Positions 9,035 to 17,564 of a stretch of DNA of 64,000 nt are shown in pieces (the first letter of the stretch is position 1; each line of letters begins with the position of its first letter). Made by a program: the position numbers and the translations under genes. The notes beneath the pieces were generated by a model that saw nothing but the letters and a program-made list of their open reading frames with translations, was not told where the DNA came from and did no database searches. Source of the DNA: MGBC114079 sp964531385 (GTDB lineage Bacteria; Bacillota; Clostridia; Lachnospirales; CAG-274); the NCBI GenBank assembly GCA_964531385.1, contig CAZHGC010000003.1, positions 1 through 64,000 of the forward strand, given 5' to 3'.

Positions 9035-12000
9035 ATGAAATTTAAAAAAGTTATATCTGTTTTGGCGGCGGTTTCTATAGCCGTTACCGGAGTTTTTGGT
9101 GTTAATACTTTTGCGGAAGATATTTCTCTTGAAAGCGAAGTTTTGCCATATCTTGACACGAGCCTTTCTTTTGAAGAACGTGCTGCCGATTTGGTTTCTC
9201 GAATGACTCTTGAGGAAAAAGTTGCACAGCTTGGTCATGGTGCGGCGGAAATTAAAAGGCTTGGCATTTCGAAATACAATTATTGGCGAGAGGGTCTTCA
9301 TGGAGTTGCAAGACAGGGAAAAGCAACAAGTTTTCCTTCAAGCCTTTCGATGTCCAACACTTGGGACAGGAATTTGATTTTTAGAGCGGCAGATATTACA
9401 TCAACCGAAGCAAGAGGGAAAAACGCAAAACGTGATTTGTCTTATTGGTCGCCAACGATAAATATGGCACGTGACCCTCGTTGGGGAAGAAATGACGAAT
9501 CATATGGAGAAGACCCATATCTTACGGCAGAATATGGAAACAATTTTGTTTCCGGTATGCAGGGTGATGACAGCAAATATCTTAAAACGATTGCAACGAT
9601 TAAACATTTTATTGCGAACAACTGCGAAAACGAAAGACAGGGCGGAACTTCCGTTATGGACGAGCAAACGTTGCGTGATTATTACGGAAGAGCTTTTCAA
9701 GATGTTGTTGAAGAGGCAAACCCCGGTTCGGTTATGAGTTCTTACAACGCAACAACCGTTACAAGAGCCGGAAAAACTCTTTATGACTATATTCCGTCTT
9801 CGGCAAACCCTTATATACTTAATGACTTGCTTAGAAGAAATTGGGGATTTGGCGGATATGTTGTTGGTGACTGTGGTTCTGTAAACAACTTGAACGGTCG
9901 TTTGACTTATAAAAGAACTCTTTTCCCTGATGTTGAAGATTTGACAACAGTTCCTCAATCGGCAACAGTTCCTTTTGCAATTAAAAACGGCAATGACCTT
10001 GATTGTGGAGGTGCTGTTCAAAGCTCGGCTTATGAAGCTGTTGAAAAAGGCTATATGAGCGAAGATGATATTGATATTGCGATTTATCGTATGTTTCTTT
10101 TGAGAATGAAAACAGGTGAATTTGATGAGGGTGCTAAATATCAAGACATTACTTCTTCTGTTCTTGAAAAAGACGAACACGTTGCTGTTGCTGAAGAGGC
10201 TGCAGAAAAATCTGTTGTTCTTCTTAAAAATGACAATATGCTTCCGCTTAAATCAACCGTTAAAAACATTGCTTTGGTTGGAGGATTGGCAGGAGAGGCA
10301 TATCTTGGAGATTATTCGGGAACTCCCGAAAAAACAACTTCTCCATATGAGGGGCTTGTTAATGTTTTGAAAGACAAAAATCCAGATGCGAAAGTTAATT
10401 ATCTTGGAAATGTTACAGATGAAACAAAAATTCTTAACATTAAAAGTCTTAATCTTGTTCTTAATGACGGAAAGAAGAGAAAAGTTGACCTTTCCAAAGC
10501 AACAAGCATTTCGGGAATGGAACTTTCAAACGGTTCTATGAACAACGTTACACGTGTTGCATCGGCAGTTGTTAAAAACGTTGATTTTGCTAATGTTGTT
10601 AGCGTTGAGGCTGAAATTTCAGCGGGAGAAGACTCTCCGAGCGGAAGCATTATCATTGGCTATAACAATGCGAACCAACAAGCAGGTGCTGTTGAATTTT
10701 CAAGCACAGGCGGAGAGGACATTTACAAATTATATACGGGAGAATATACGGGAGCGACAGGCGGATATAATCAAGTTGCCGATTTATATTTGACAATTAG
10801 TGTTGATTCTCAATTTTCTATGGATAAATATAAAACAGAACTTGACGAGGCTGATGTTATTATTGCATATGCAGGAACAACAACTTCGGATTCGAGCGAA
10901 TCTCACGACCGTTCAAACATTAAACTTCCTGAGTCTCAGGCTCACGTTGACAAACTTACTTCGGCATATCCCGAAAAAACTATTGTTGTTATGCAAACAG
11001 CGGGACAAATTGATATTTCTTCTTTTGAAAAAAATTCAAAAGCTATTTTATGGAATTGCTATAACGGACAAACACAGGGCGAAGCTCTTGCAAAAATTCT
11101 CTTTGGCGATGTAAATCCTTCGGGTAAACTTTCAACAACTTGGTATGACCCGAAAGATTTGGAAATTATGCCGGTTAACGGTGTTAGAGAAGAAGATGCA
11201 GAAAAAATCAGGTGGCAAAGAAACGATTACAGCATTAGACAAAAGAGCGGTTTTCCAGGAAGAACTTATCAATATTACAACGGAACTCCCGTTTATCCTT
11301 TTGGATATGGTTTAAGCTATACAACTTTTGAATATTCAAATTTGAAAATTTCTGATTCAAGTGTTGATGCAAACGGCGAATTTTCTGTTAGTGTTGATGT
11401 TAAAAATACAGGCAGTGTTGACGGCTCGGAAGTTGTTCAGCTTTATGTTAAATCTCCAAATGGCAACGGAGTTGATTTGCCTCTTAAACAGCTTAAAGGC
11501 TTTGAAAGAGTTGACTTGACGGCGGGAGAAACAAAGACTGTTACAATGAAAGTTAATGTTAAAGATTTACATTTTTATGATGAAAACACAACTTCGATTT
11601 ATGTTCCCGAGGGGAAATATACAATTATGGTTGGTCAGAATGCCGTTGATGCGGAAAAACTTACGGGAAATATTAATGTTACGGGAAAAATTGATAACAG
11701 CCTTAAAACAGTTTCGGTAATTCCGAGTGCAATTAAAGTTGTTGGAACAATTAATCCTGTTGACGGAAGTGCTGTTCAGGCTATTTCAACCATTGACCCT
11801 AAACTTGTTGCAGTTATGGGAGACGAAACAGAGGCAAATCTTGAAAATGCGGAAGTTAAATTTACTTCAAACAATGAAGATGTTGCGGTTGTTGAAAACG
11901 GCATTGTTAGGGCAAACAAAAAAGCGGGCGTTGCTCTTGTAACAGCTTCGGTTACTGTTGACGGAGTTACAAAAACAGTTTCTTTCCCTGTTGTTGGTGT

Positions 12001-12985
12001 TGTTAAAAATGCTATTACCGATTCGGAAAGAGAAAATTATAAAACAACTGTTAATTCGGCTTTTGCAAGCTATGACAGCACAAAATATTCCGAGAAAAAT
12101 TGGGACGTTATGACTTCAATTTACAATGGAATTATTGCTGAAATTGAAAAAGAAGTTGATGCGGATAAGCTTAAAACAGATGTTGAGGCTGCGGTTTCAA
12201 AAATGGCAACAATTAAATTGAAACCTGCTGACGGGGTTGATATTTATGAAGTTACAAAAATTGAGGATACCTTATACAACGAAGTTAATGTTACGGTTAA
12301 ATATAACGGCGATGAATCTGAGCCGAAAGCAACTTTGATTGCAACTGTTTTTGACGAAAACGGAAATATATCAAGAACAAGCGAAACAGAAATTGGCGAC
12401 AGCGGAGAATATACAATTGATGACAAATTTGAAGACGGTGAAACAGCCAAAATTCATATTTGGAACTCATTTGATTTGATGATGCCATATTCAAAAGAAT
12501 ATAGCCACACATACGTTGCGAAAGAACTTCCGTCATTTGTTGTTTATAATTTTAGCGACCCTGAATTTGATAAATATTTTGACAGCACAGACGGGCTTGC
12601 ACTTCCTTCGGTTAATGGTCTTGACGGTTTTGGCGGATTCCAGACAGAAAGCAAGAAACTTAAATATACTTATAATGGAACGACTTATAACTTTACGAGA
12701 GGGCTTAAGGCAGGACAAGGAAGCACAACAAAGAAATGTGTTTACTTTAAGCCGTTCCCAGGATATTCAAGCTGTAAGGTTACAGTTTTGCTTTATACAA
12801 AAAATACGGAACGTTATCAAATTATAACTCAAAACGGAAAAGAACTTGCGAAAGGTTTTGGAGATGCAAGCGGAAACATTGTTGCAATTACCGCAAATAC
12901 AACAGATATGACAAATCCTGTTTATACTTATGGCGGAGGAAGCAACAAGAGTATTGTTGGTATGATTGTTGAATATACAAAATAG
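9035..12985 (+). CDS. Secreted multidomain GH3 glycoside hydrolase (beta-xylosidase/beta-glucosidase type)
   Basis: A 1316-residue extracellular enzyme with a signal peptide (cleavage near residue 27). The GH3 TIM barrel includes KHFIANN (about 190) and GYVVGDCG, in which Asp279 is the expected nucleophile. The DPRWGRNDESYGEDP pattern is closest to GH3 xylosidases. A beta-sandwich domain of CBM6/PA14 type interrupts the second GH3 domain (about 470-600). A fibronectin-like domain, a bacterial Ig-like region, a FIVAR-like helical domain and an unrecognised C-terminal beta-rich domain follow. There is no dockerin or sortase signal. The start at 9035 follows AAGGAGG (9020-9026). It likely removes terminal sugars from plant polysaccharides; exact specificity is unproven. 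Confidence 0.9.
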   Translation: MKFKKVISVLAAVSIAVTGVFGVNTFAEDISLESEVLPYLDTSLSFEERAADLVSRMTLEEKVAQLGHGAAEIKRLGISKYNYWREGLHGVARQGKATSFPSSLSMSNTWDRNLIFRAADITSTEARGKNAKRDLSYWSPTINMARDPRWGRNDESYGEDPYLTAEYGNNFVSGMQGDDSKYLKTIATIKHFIANNCENERQGGTSVMDEQTLRDYYGRAFQDVVEEANPGSVMSSYNATTVTRAGKTLYDYIPSSANPYILNDLLRRNWGFGGYVVGDCGSVNNLNGRLTYKRTLFPDVEDLTTVPQSATVPFAIKNGNDLDCGGAVQSSAYEAVEKGYMSEDDIDIAIYRMFLLRMKTGEFDEGAKYQDITSSVLEKDEHVAVAEEAAEKSVVLLKNDNMLPLKSTVKNIALVGGLAGEAYLGDYSGTPEKTTSPYEGLVNVLKDKNPDAKVNYLGNVTDETKILNIKSLNLVLNDGKKRKVDLSKATSISGMELSNGSMNNVTRVASAVVKNVDFANVVSVEAEISAGEDSPSGSIIIGYNNANQQAGAVEFSSTGGEDIYKLYTGEYTGATGGYNQVADLYLTISVDSQFSMDKYKTELDEADVIIAYAGTTTSDSSESHDRSNIKLPESQAHVDKLTSAYPEKTIVVMQTAGQIDISSFEKNSKAILWNCYNGQTQGEALAKILFGDVNPSGKLSTTWYDPKDLEIMPVNGVREEDAEKIRWQRNDYSIRQKSGFPGRTYQYYNGTPVYPFGYGLSYTTFEYSNLKISDSSVDANGEFSVSVDVKNTGSVDGSEVVQLYVKSPNGNGVDLPLKQLKGFERVDLTAGETKTVTMKVNVKDLHFYDENTTSIYVPEGKYTIMVGQNAVDAEKLTGNINVTGKIDNSLKTVSVIPSAIKVVGTINPVDGSAVQAISTIDPKLVAVMGDETEANLENAEVKFTSNNEDVAVVENGIVRANKKAGVALVTASVTVDGVTKTVSFPVVGVVKNAITDSERENYKTTVNSAFASYDSTKYSEKNWDVMTSIYNGIIAEIEKEVDADKLKTDVEAAVSKMATIKLKPADGVDIYEVTKIEDTLYNEVNVTVKYNGDESEPKATLIATVFDENGNISRTSETEIGDSGEYTIDDKFEDGETAKIHIWNSFDLMMPYSKEYSHTYVAKELPSFVVYNFSDPEFDKYFDSTDGLALPSVNGLDGFGGFQTESKKLKYTYNGTTYNFTRGLKAGQGSTTKKCVYFKPFPGYSSCKVTVLLYTKNTERYQIITQNGKELAKGFGDASGNIVAITANTTDMTNPVYTYGGGSNKSIVGMIVEYTK

Positions 12986-13013
12986 TTATTGCTGAAAATA
13001 TTGATATGTTTAT

Positions 13014-13042
13014 GGTTTGGCGAAAAATATTTTCGCCGAACC
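13014..13042 (+). other. Intercistronic hairpin after the GH3 gene
   Basis: GGTTTGGCGAAAA (13014-13026) pairs with TTTTCGCCGAACC (13030-13042) with one G-U pair and a 3-base loop, and no T run follows. It may be an mRNA stability or processing element between the GH3 and dockerin genes. Confidence 0.5.
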
Positions 13043-13111
13043 GTTGTATCAGTTTTGAGTATGATGATATTTTGGATAATTGAGTTGAAATTTTGAATGG
13101 GAGGAAAAGAT

Positions 13112-13732
13112 ATGAAAAAAGTTATTTGCGGTTTGATTTTTATATTTGCTTTATCTTTTTGCTGTGTCAGTGCTTTTGCTGTGACCTCGATTTCTTTGGA
13201 CAGTGCAAAAATTAATGACGGAACGGTTACTGTTAACGGAAGAATTACGGAACCTTCAAATTATCAAAGATATACGGCGGTTGTTCTTAAATTTAAAGAA
13301 TCGGGAGAATATACAATTTCGGACGCTGTTTATATTGGTCAAAAGGAGAAAGAAGAAGTTTCTTTAAATAACGGTGTGTTTAGTTTTAAATTTAAAGGAA
13401 ATTTTGGAAACGGCGAGAAATATGTTGTTCGAATTGGCGGTTCGAACGTTTCTGAACCTTCAAAAACAGATTTGAAAGAGGGAACGGGCGAAGAAAATCC
13501 AACTCCCGGGGCTTTTATTCTTGGTGATGTTAATGGCGACGGAGTTGTTCTTGTTGATGATGCCTCTATTCTTTTGCAATTTGTTCTTGATGAAGAAAAG
13601 GTTTCTCCCGAAATTAAAAATTCCGAGAATTTCTTTGAAAGAAGCAACGTTACGGGCGGAGAAGAATTGACTGCGGAAACTGTTAGCAACATTTTGCAAA
13701 AAGCGTTGAAACCGGATTTTGAGTTTAAATAA
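13112..13732 (+). CDS. Secreted dockerin-containing protein
   Basis: A 206-residue exported protein: signal peptide (to about VSAFA), a beta-sandwich domain of unknown role (residues 25-120) and a type I dockerin. The first dockerin calcium loop is DVNGDGVVLVDDASILLQ. The second repeat (TAETVSNILQKAL) has lost most calcium ligands. Dockerins bind cohesins on scaffoldins, so the protein probably joins an extracellular complex, perhaps acting with the GH3 enzyme upstream. The start at 13112 follows GGGAGGAAAAG. Its dockerin resembles that of the large flavoprotein at 45.1-49.6 kb. Confidence 0.85.
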   Translation: MKKVICGLIFIFALSFCCVSAFAVTSISLDSAKINDGTVTVNGRITEPSNYQRYTAVVLKFKESGEYTISDAVYIGQKEKEEVSLNNGVFSFKFKGNFGNGEKYVVRIGGSNVSEPSKTDLKEGTGEENPTPGAFILGDVNGDGVVLVDDASILLQFVLDEEKVSPEIKNSENFFERSNVTGGEELTAETVSNILQKALKPDFEFK

Positions 13733-13787
13733 TTTATTTGATTAAACGAGCGTTGAATTATTAAATGTGATTATAGTGTGTTGATTT

Positions 13788-13858
13788 AAAAAACGTTACA
13801 GAGTTTGTTTGTGTTTGAAAAAGTTCAAACAACAATTTAAAACTGTAACGTTTTTTAT
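13788..13858 (+). terminator. Intrinsic terminator after the dockerin gene
   Basis: AAAACGTTACAG (about 13790-13801) pairs with CTGTAACGTTTT (13843-13854), followed by more T. The long loop contains a second small hairpin, GTTTGAA / TTCAAAC. Confidence 0.8.
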
Positions 13859-13968
13859 ATTTTGATTAAAAACAAATAGTTTTTGTTTGTTATTTAGATG
13901 TATAATTGGCATTTTTACGGCAATTTTTAACTTGAAATTATTTTTATGTATAAAAATGCTAAAAAGTG

Positions 13969-13997
13969 TAGACCTTTTTAAATATTTAATGTATAAT
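13969..13997 (+). promoter_or_regulatory. Probable promoter of the chemoreceptor gene
   Basis: TAGACC (13969-13974), 17 bases, then a perfect TATAAT (13992-13997). The -35 is weak. No flagellar-sigma type promoter was seen here. Confidence 0.4.
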
Positions 13998-14031
13998 TAT
14001 AGTAAATATTTAAAATGTTAGGGGGATTTTT

Positions 14032-16068
14032 ATGAAAAAAAGTATTCGTTGGCAAATTCTTAAAAGTATTTCGGCTATAGTTATTGTTGCTTTATTTGTT
14101 TTGGGAACAGTCAGCATTGTTCTGAACTATAACAGCGGAAATCAAATTCTTGAAAAGACTTTGCCGGAAACAGCTGAGTTTTCATCAAAAAGTATTGCAA
14201 ATGAACTTGAAAGCTATTTGAATATTTCAATTGATACGGGTTGTCTTACAAGGCTTTCAACGGAGGGTCAATCTATTGAGTCTAAAAAGGAGATTATTGA
14301 CCAAAAAGTTAGTATGCACAATCTTGACAGAGGAGACGTTATTGGAATTGACGGGAAAAGTATTTTTTCTGGCACAGATTATAGCGACAGAGAGTATTTT
14401 AAAAAGGCTATGAACGGAGAAACTTACATAACAGAACCGATACTTGGAAAATCAACGGGTGAATATTCTGTTATTGTTGCGGCACCTATTTGGAAAAACG
14501 GCGTTCAAAACAGCACAGTTGTTGGCGTTGTTTATTTTGTTCCGCAAGCATCTTTTTTGAACGATATTGTTTCGGAAATAACTGTTAGTGAAAACAGTTC
14601 TGCATATATTATTGGAAGTTCAGGAAACACTATTTCGGGTGCAAATATGGATTCGGGAACTCAAAATATTGAAAATCAAGCTAAGACGGATTCCTCATTT
14701 AAAGAACTTGCCGAACTTCATCAAAAAATGAGAAACGGTGAAAGCGGTTTTGGCGAATATGAATTGGACGGTGTTGATAAATTTTTGGCATATGCACCGA
14801 TTGAAGGCACAGACGGTTGGAGCATTGGTATTTCTGCAGACCAAAGCGATTTTATGGGGTCTGTTAAGGTTGCGGTTATTATAACAATTGTTCTTATTAT
14901 TGCTTCATTTGTTGTTGCAATGTTTGTTGCATATTGGCTTGCAAACAGAATTGGAAAGCCGATTAATAAATGTGCTGAGCGTTTGACTAAGCTTGCACAG
15001 GGTGATTTACATTCTGAAAAGATTTCAATAAACAATGAAGATGAAGTTGGTGTTCTTGCAGATTCGGCAAATTCACTCATTGAAACAATTAAAAATATTA
15101 TTGAAGATATGGGTTGGGGGCTTGGAGAAATTGCAAACGGAAATTTGTGCATTGAAAGCCAAACAGGGCACTTATACGTTGGTGATTTTGAAGCTTTGGC
15201 AACTTCTATGTATAAAATTTTGAACAATTTGAAAACAACGATGATTAACATTAATCAGAGTTCGGAGCAAGTTGCTTCGGGGGCAGAACAGGTTTCTGAC
15301 GGCTCGCAGGCTCTTTCACAGGGGGCAACCCAACAGGCGGCATCTGTTCAGGAATTGGCGGCAACTCTTAACCAAATTGCCGAACAAGTTAAAGAAAATG
15401 CCGAAAATGCAAAAGATGCAAACGAACGTGTTGGTTCTATCGGCTCGGAAATTATTGAAAGTAATGAAAAAATGAAGGATATGCTTTCGGCTATGGAGGA
15501 AATTAACATAAGCTCGAAAGAAATTAGAAATATAATTAAAACGATTGAAGACATTGCTTTCCAAACAAATATTTTGGCACTTAATGCGGCTGTTGAGGCG
15601 GCAAGAGCGGGTGAAGAGGGAAAAGGTTTTGCTGTTGTTGCGGAAGAGGTTAGAACTCTTGCGGCAAGGTCTTCGGAAGCATCACAAAATACATCACAGC
15701 TTATTGAAAAATCGTTGAAAGCTGTTGACAAGGGAACGAAAATTGCAAATGATACTGCAAATTCACTTACTGTTGTTGTTAATGATGCGGAAGAAATTAC
15801 AGAAATTATTGCAAAAATTACAGATGCGTCTTCTGAACAATCTTACTCAATTACTCAGGTTACTTCGGGTGTTGACCAAATTTCAAGCGTTGTTCAAACA
15901 AATTCGGCAACGGCACAGGAAAGTGCAGCAACAAGCGAAGAACTTTCAAGGCAAGCATTTATGCTTAAAGATTTGGTTGCAAAATTTAAGGTTGATAAAA
16001 ACGGTGGTTCGTTGCAGACAACAATTCCTTTGAGTCAAGACGAAATTACTTTGGTTAAAACAGAGTGA
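14032..16068 (+). CDS. Methyl-accepting chemotaxis protein with Cache sensor domain
   Basis: A 678-residue chemoreceptor. A first membrane helix (about 10-30) precedes an extracellular double-Cache-like domain (about 35-275; FSGTDYSDREYFKKAMNGE is typical). A second membrane helix (about 283-310) is followed by HAMP and a long cytoplasmic coiled coil. The highly conserved tip is IAFQTNILALNAAVEAARAG, which contacts CheA and CheW. It has no CheR-tethering pentapeptide. Ligand unknown; Cache domains often bind amino acids, organic acids or purines. It implies a motile organism. The pseF-like gene starts 45 bases downstream and may share its transcript. Confidence 0.93.
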   Translation: MKKSIRWQILKSISAIVIVALFVLGTVSIVLNYNSGNQILEKTLPETAEFSSKSIANELESYLNISIDTGCLTRLSTEGQSIESKKEIIDQKVSMHNLDRGDVIGIDGKSIFSGTDYSDREYFKKAMNGETYITEPILGKSTGEYSVIVAAPIWKNGVQNSTVVGVVYFVPQASFLNDIVSEITVSENSSAYIIGSSGNTISGANMDSGTQNIENQAKTDSSFKELAELHQKMRNGESGFGEYELDGVDKFLAYAPIEGTDGWSIGISADQSDFMGSVKVAVIITIVLIIASFVVAMFVAYWLANRIGKPINKCAERLTKLAQGDLHSEKISINNEDEVGVLADSANSLIETIKNIIEDMGWGLGEIANGNLCIESQTGHLYVGDFEALATSMYKILNNLKTTMININQSSEQVASGAEQVSDGSQALSQGATQQAASVQELAATLNQIAEQVKENAENAKDANERVGSIGSEIIESNEKMKDMLSAMEEINISSKEIRNIIKTIEDIAFQTNILALNAAVEAARAGEEGKGFAVVAEEVRTLAARSSEASQNTSQLIEKSLKAVDKGTKIANDTANSLTVVVNDAEEITEIIAKITDASSEQSYSITQVTSGVDQISSVVQTNSATAQESAATSEELSRQAFMLKDLVAKFKVDKNGGSLQTTIPLSQDEITLVKTE

Positions 16069-16113
16069 TGATTGACTTTTTATGACAAAAAAATATTCAG
16101 ATGAGGTGATAAT

Positions 16114-16809
16114 ATGGCAAATATTGCAATTATAACTGCAAGGGGCGGAAGCAAAAGAATTCCGCACAAAAACATAAAAGAGTTTTGCGGAGCTCCGATT
16201 ATTAAATATTCAATCGATGCGGCGATTAAATCGGATTTGTTTGACGAAGTTATGGTTTCGACAGATGATTTGCAAATTGCCGAAATTTCGAAATCTTTCG
16301 GTGCGAAAGTTCCATTTATGCGAAGCGAAGAAACCGCAAGCGATTTTGCGACAACAAGCGATGTTCTTATGGAAGTTTTTGATAAATATTCCGAGCTTGG
16401 CAAAAATTTTGAATATGCTTGCTGTTTGTATCCAACGGCACCGTTTGTTTCGCCGGAAAAGCTTATTGAAGGGATCAAGCTTCTTAAAGAAAAGAAAGCA
16501 TCGGGAATTGTTCCTGTTGTAAAATTTTCATATCCTCCTCAAAGATGTTATGTTTTTGATGAAGAGGGAAGAATTAGTTATAAATGGCCGGAATTTGCAT
16601 TGGCGAGGTCTCAGGATTTGGAGCCGTATTATCACGATATTGGTCAATTTTATTTTTACAATGTTAAAGATTATGTTAAAACAAGAGGTAATTTTTTGGG
16701 AAACGTTTATCCGATGGTTGTTCCTGAAAGCGAAGTTCAAGATATTGATACTTTGGAAGATTGGAAAATTGCAGAAATGAAGTATAAAATGATAAATGGG
16801 CTTGTTTGA
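16114..16809 (+). CDS. pseF: Acylneuraminate-type cytidylyltransferase, probable pseudaminic acid CMP-transferase
   Basis: A 231-residue enzyme. ITARGGSKRIPHKNIKEFCG (7-26) is the CTP-binding signature, with VSTDD and LYPTAPF further on. The C-terminal pattern GQFYFYNVKDY and DIDTLEDW is closer to PseF than to NeuA. It would activate a nonulosonic acid with CMP, commonly for flagellin glycosylation. The start follows GAGGTGAT. It sits directly after a chemoreceptor gene, which supports a motility connection, but the other pse genes are not in this window, so the pathway is unverified here. NeuA is the alternative reading. Confidence 0.78.
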   Translation: MANIAIITARGGSKRIPHKNIKEFCGAPIIKYSIDAAIKSDLFDEVMVSTDDLQIAEISKSFGAKVPFMRSEETASDFATTSDVLMEVFDKYSELGKNFEYACCLYPTAPFVSPEKLIEGIKLLKEKKASGIVPVVKFSYPPQRCYVFDEEGRISYKWPEFALARSQDLEPYYHDIGQFYFYNVKDYVKTRGNFLGNVYPMVVPESEVQDIDTLEDWKIAEMKYKMINGLV

Positions 16810-16836
16810 TTTAAGCTTTTAAGTTGATTTTTAATT

Positions 16837-16887
16837 AAAAAAGCGAGTTTGAAAAGAGTTTGACTTTTTTCGACTTGCTTTTTTTGT
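16837..16887 (+). terminator. Intrinsic terminator after pseF
   Basis: AAAAAAGCGAGT (about 16838-16849) pairs imperfectly with the CGACTTGCTTTTTT segment ending near 16885, with a T run at the end. Confidence 0.65.
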
Positions 16888-16907
16888 GCAATTTGATATT
16901 TTTTTTG

Positions 16908-16936
16908 TTGACATAAGTCTGATTTCGGACTATAAT
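16908..16936 (+). promoter_or_regulatory. Consensus promoter with embedded operator for the MarR-MATE operon
   Basis: TTGACA (16908-16913) and TATAAT (16931-16936) are perfect and 17 bases apart. The spacer contains AGTCTGATTTCGGACT (about 16915-16930), a palindrome with 7-bp arms (AGTCTGA / TCGGACT, one mismatch) and 2 bases between. Binding there would block polymerase, as expected for MarR autoregulation. Confidence 0.75.
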
Positions 16937-16982
16937 TGTATAGCATTAGCTTAAAATGTTGATTTTTAAAGGGGGATTATTA

Positions 16983-17447
16983 TTGGATAGAATTAATGAG
17001 CAATTTCACAGGCTGAACAGGCTATATCGGGAATATGACGGGATTTATCATAATATTGCGGTTCATTTTGGTGTTTCGGACAGCGTGCTTTGGATTTTTT
17101 ATTCGTTATTTGAAATGGACAAGCCTTGCACTCCGAAAGAAATTTCCGAGCTTTGCTTATTTCCGAAACAAACCATTCATTCGGCTTTGAAGTCTCTTGA
17201 AGAAAAAGGTTTTATAACTTTGACGGTTTCGGAAAAAAGCAGGAAAAACAGAATTATAACTTTGACCGAAAAAGGCAACAGATTTGTTAAAGAATTTATT
17301 TATCCGATTGTTGATGCGGAAAAAGCAGCTTTGAACGAATTATCGGACGAAGAAAGAGCAAGTATGTTGGATTTGTTTTTCAGATATCAGAAATTTTTGA
17401 AAGAAAAAATTGAGGAAATGTCAAATAATTCGAAAAAACAGATTTGA
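16983..17447 (+). CDS. MarR-family transcriptional regulator
   Basis: A 154-residue winged-helix regulator. The helix-turn-helix is CTPKEISELCLFPKQTIHSALKSLEEKGFI (about 54-83). The wing contains KSRKNRIITLTEKG, the characteristic MarR D/R-x-R-wing region. The start is TTG at 16983, seven bases after AAAGGGGG (16968-16975); no ATG in frame has a ribosome site. It lies 117 bases upstream of a MATE transporter on the same strand and probably represses both genes through the palindrome in its promoter. Confidence 0.9.
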   Translation: MDRINEQFHRLNRLYREYDGIYHNIAVHFGVSDSVLWIFYSLFEMDKPCTPKEISELCLFPKQTIHSALKSLEEKGFITLTVSEKSRKNRIITLTEKGNRFVKEFIYPIVDAEKAALNELSDEERASMLDLFFRYQKFLKEKIEEMSNNSKKQI

Positions 17448-17564
17448 AATTATATTTTTTTGCATAATGAAACAGAAAAATTATGATTGGGAATTTTTAA
17501 GAAAAAAGTTTTTCTGTTGAGATTTAAATGCCGTTCGTTTGACATATTTATTGGAGGTTTTTGT

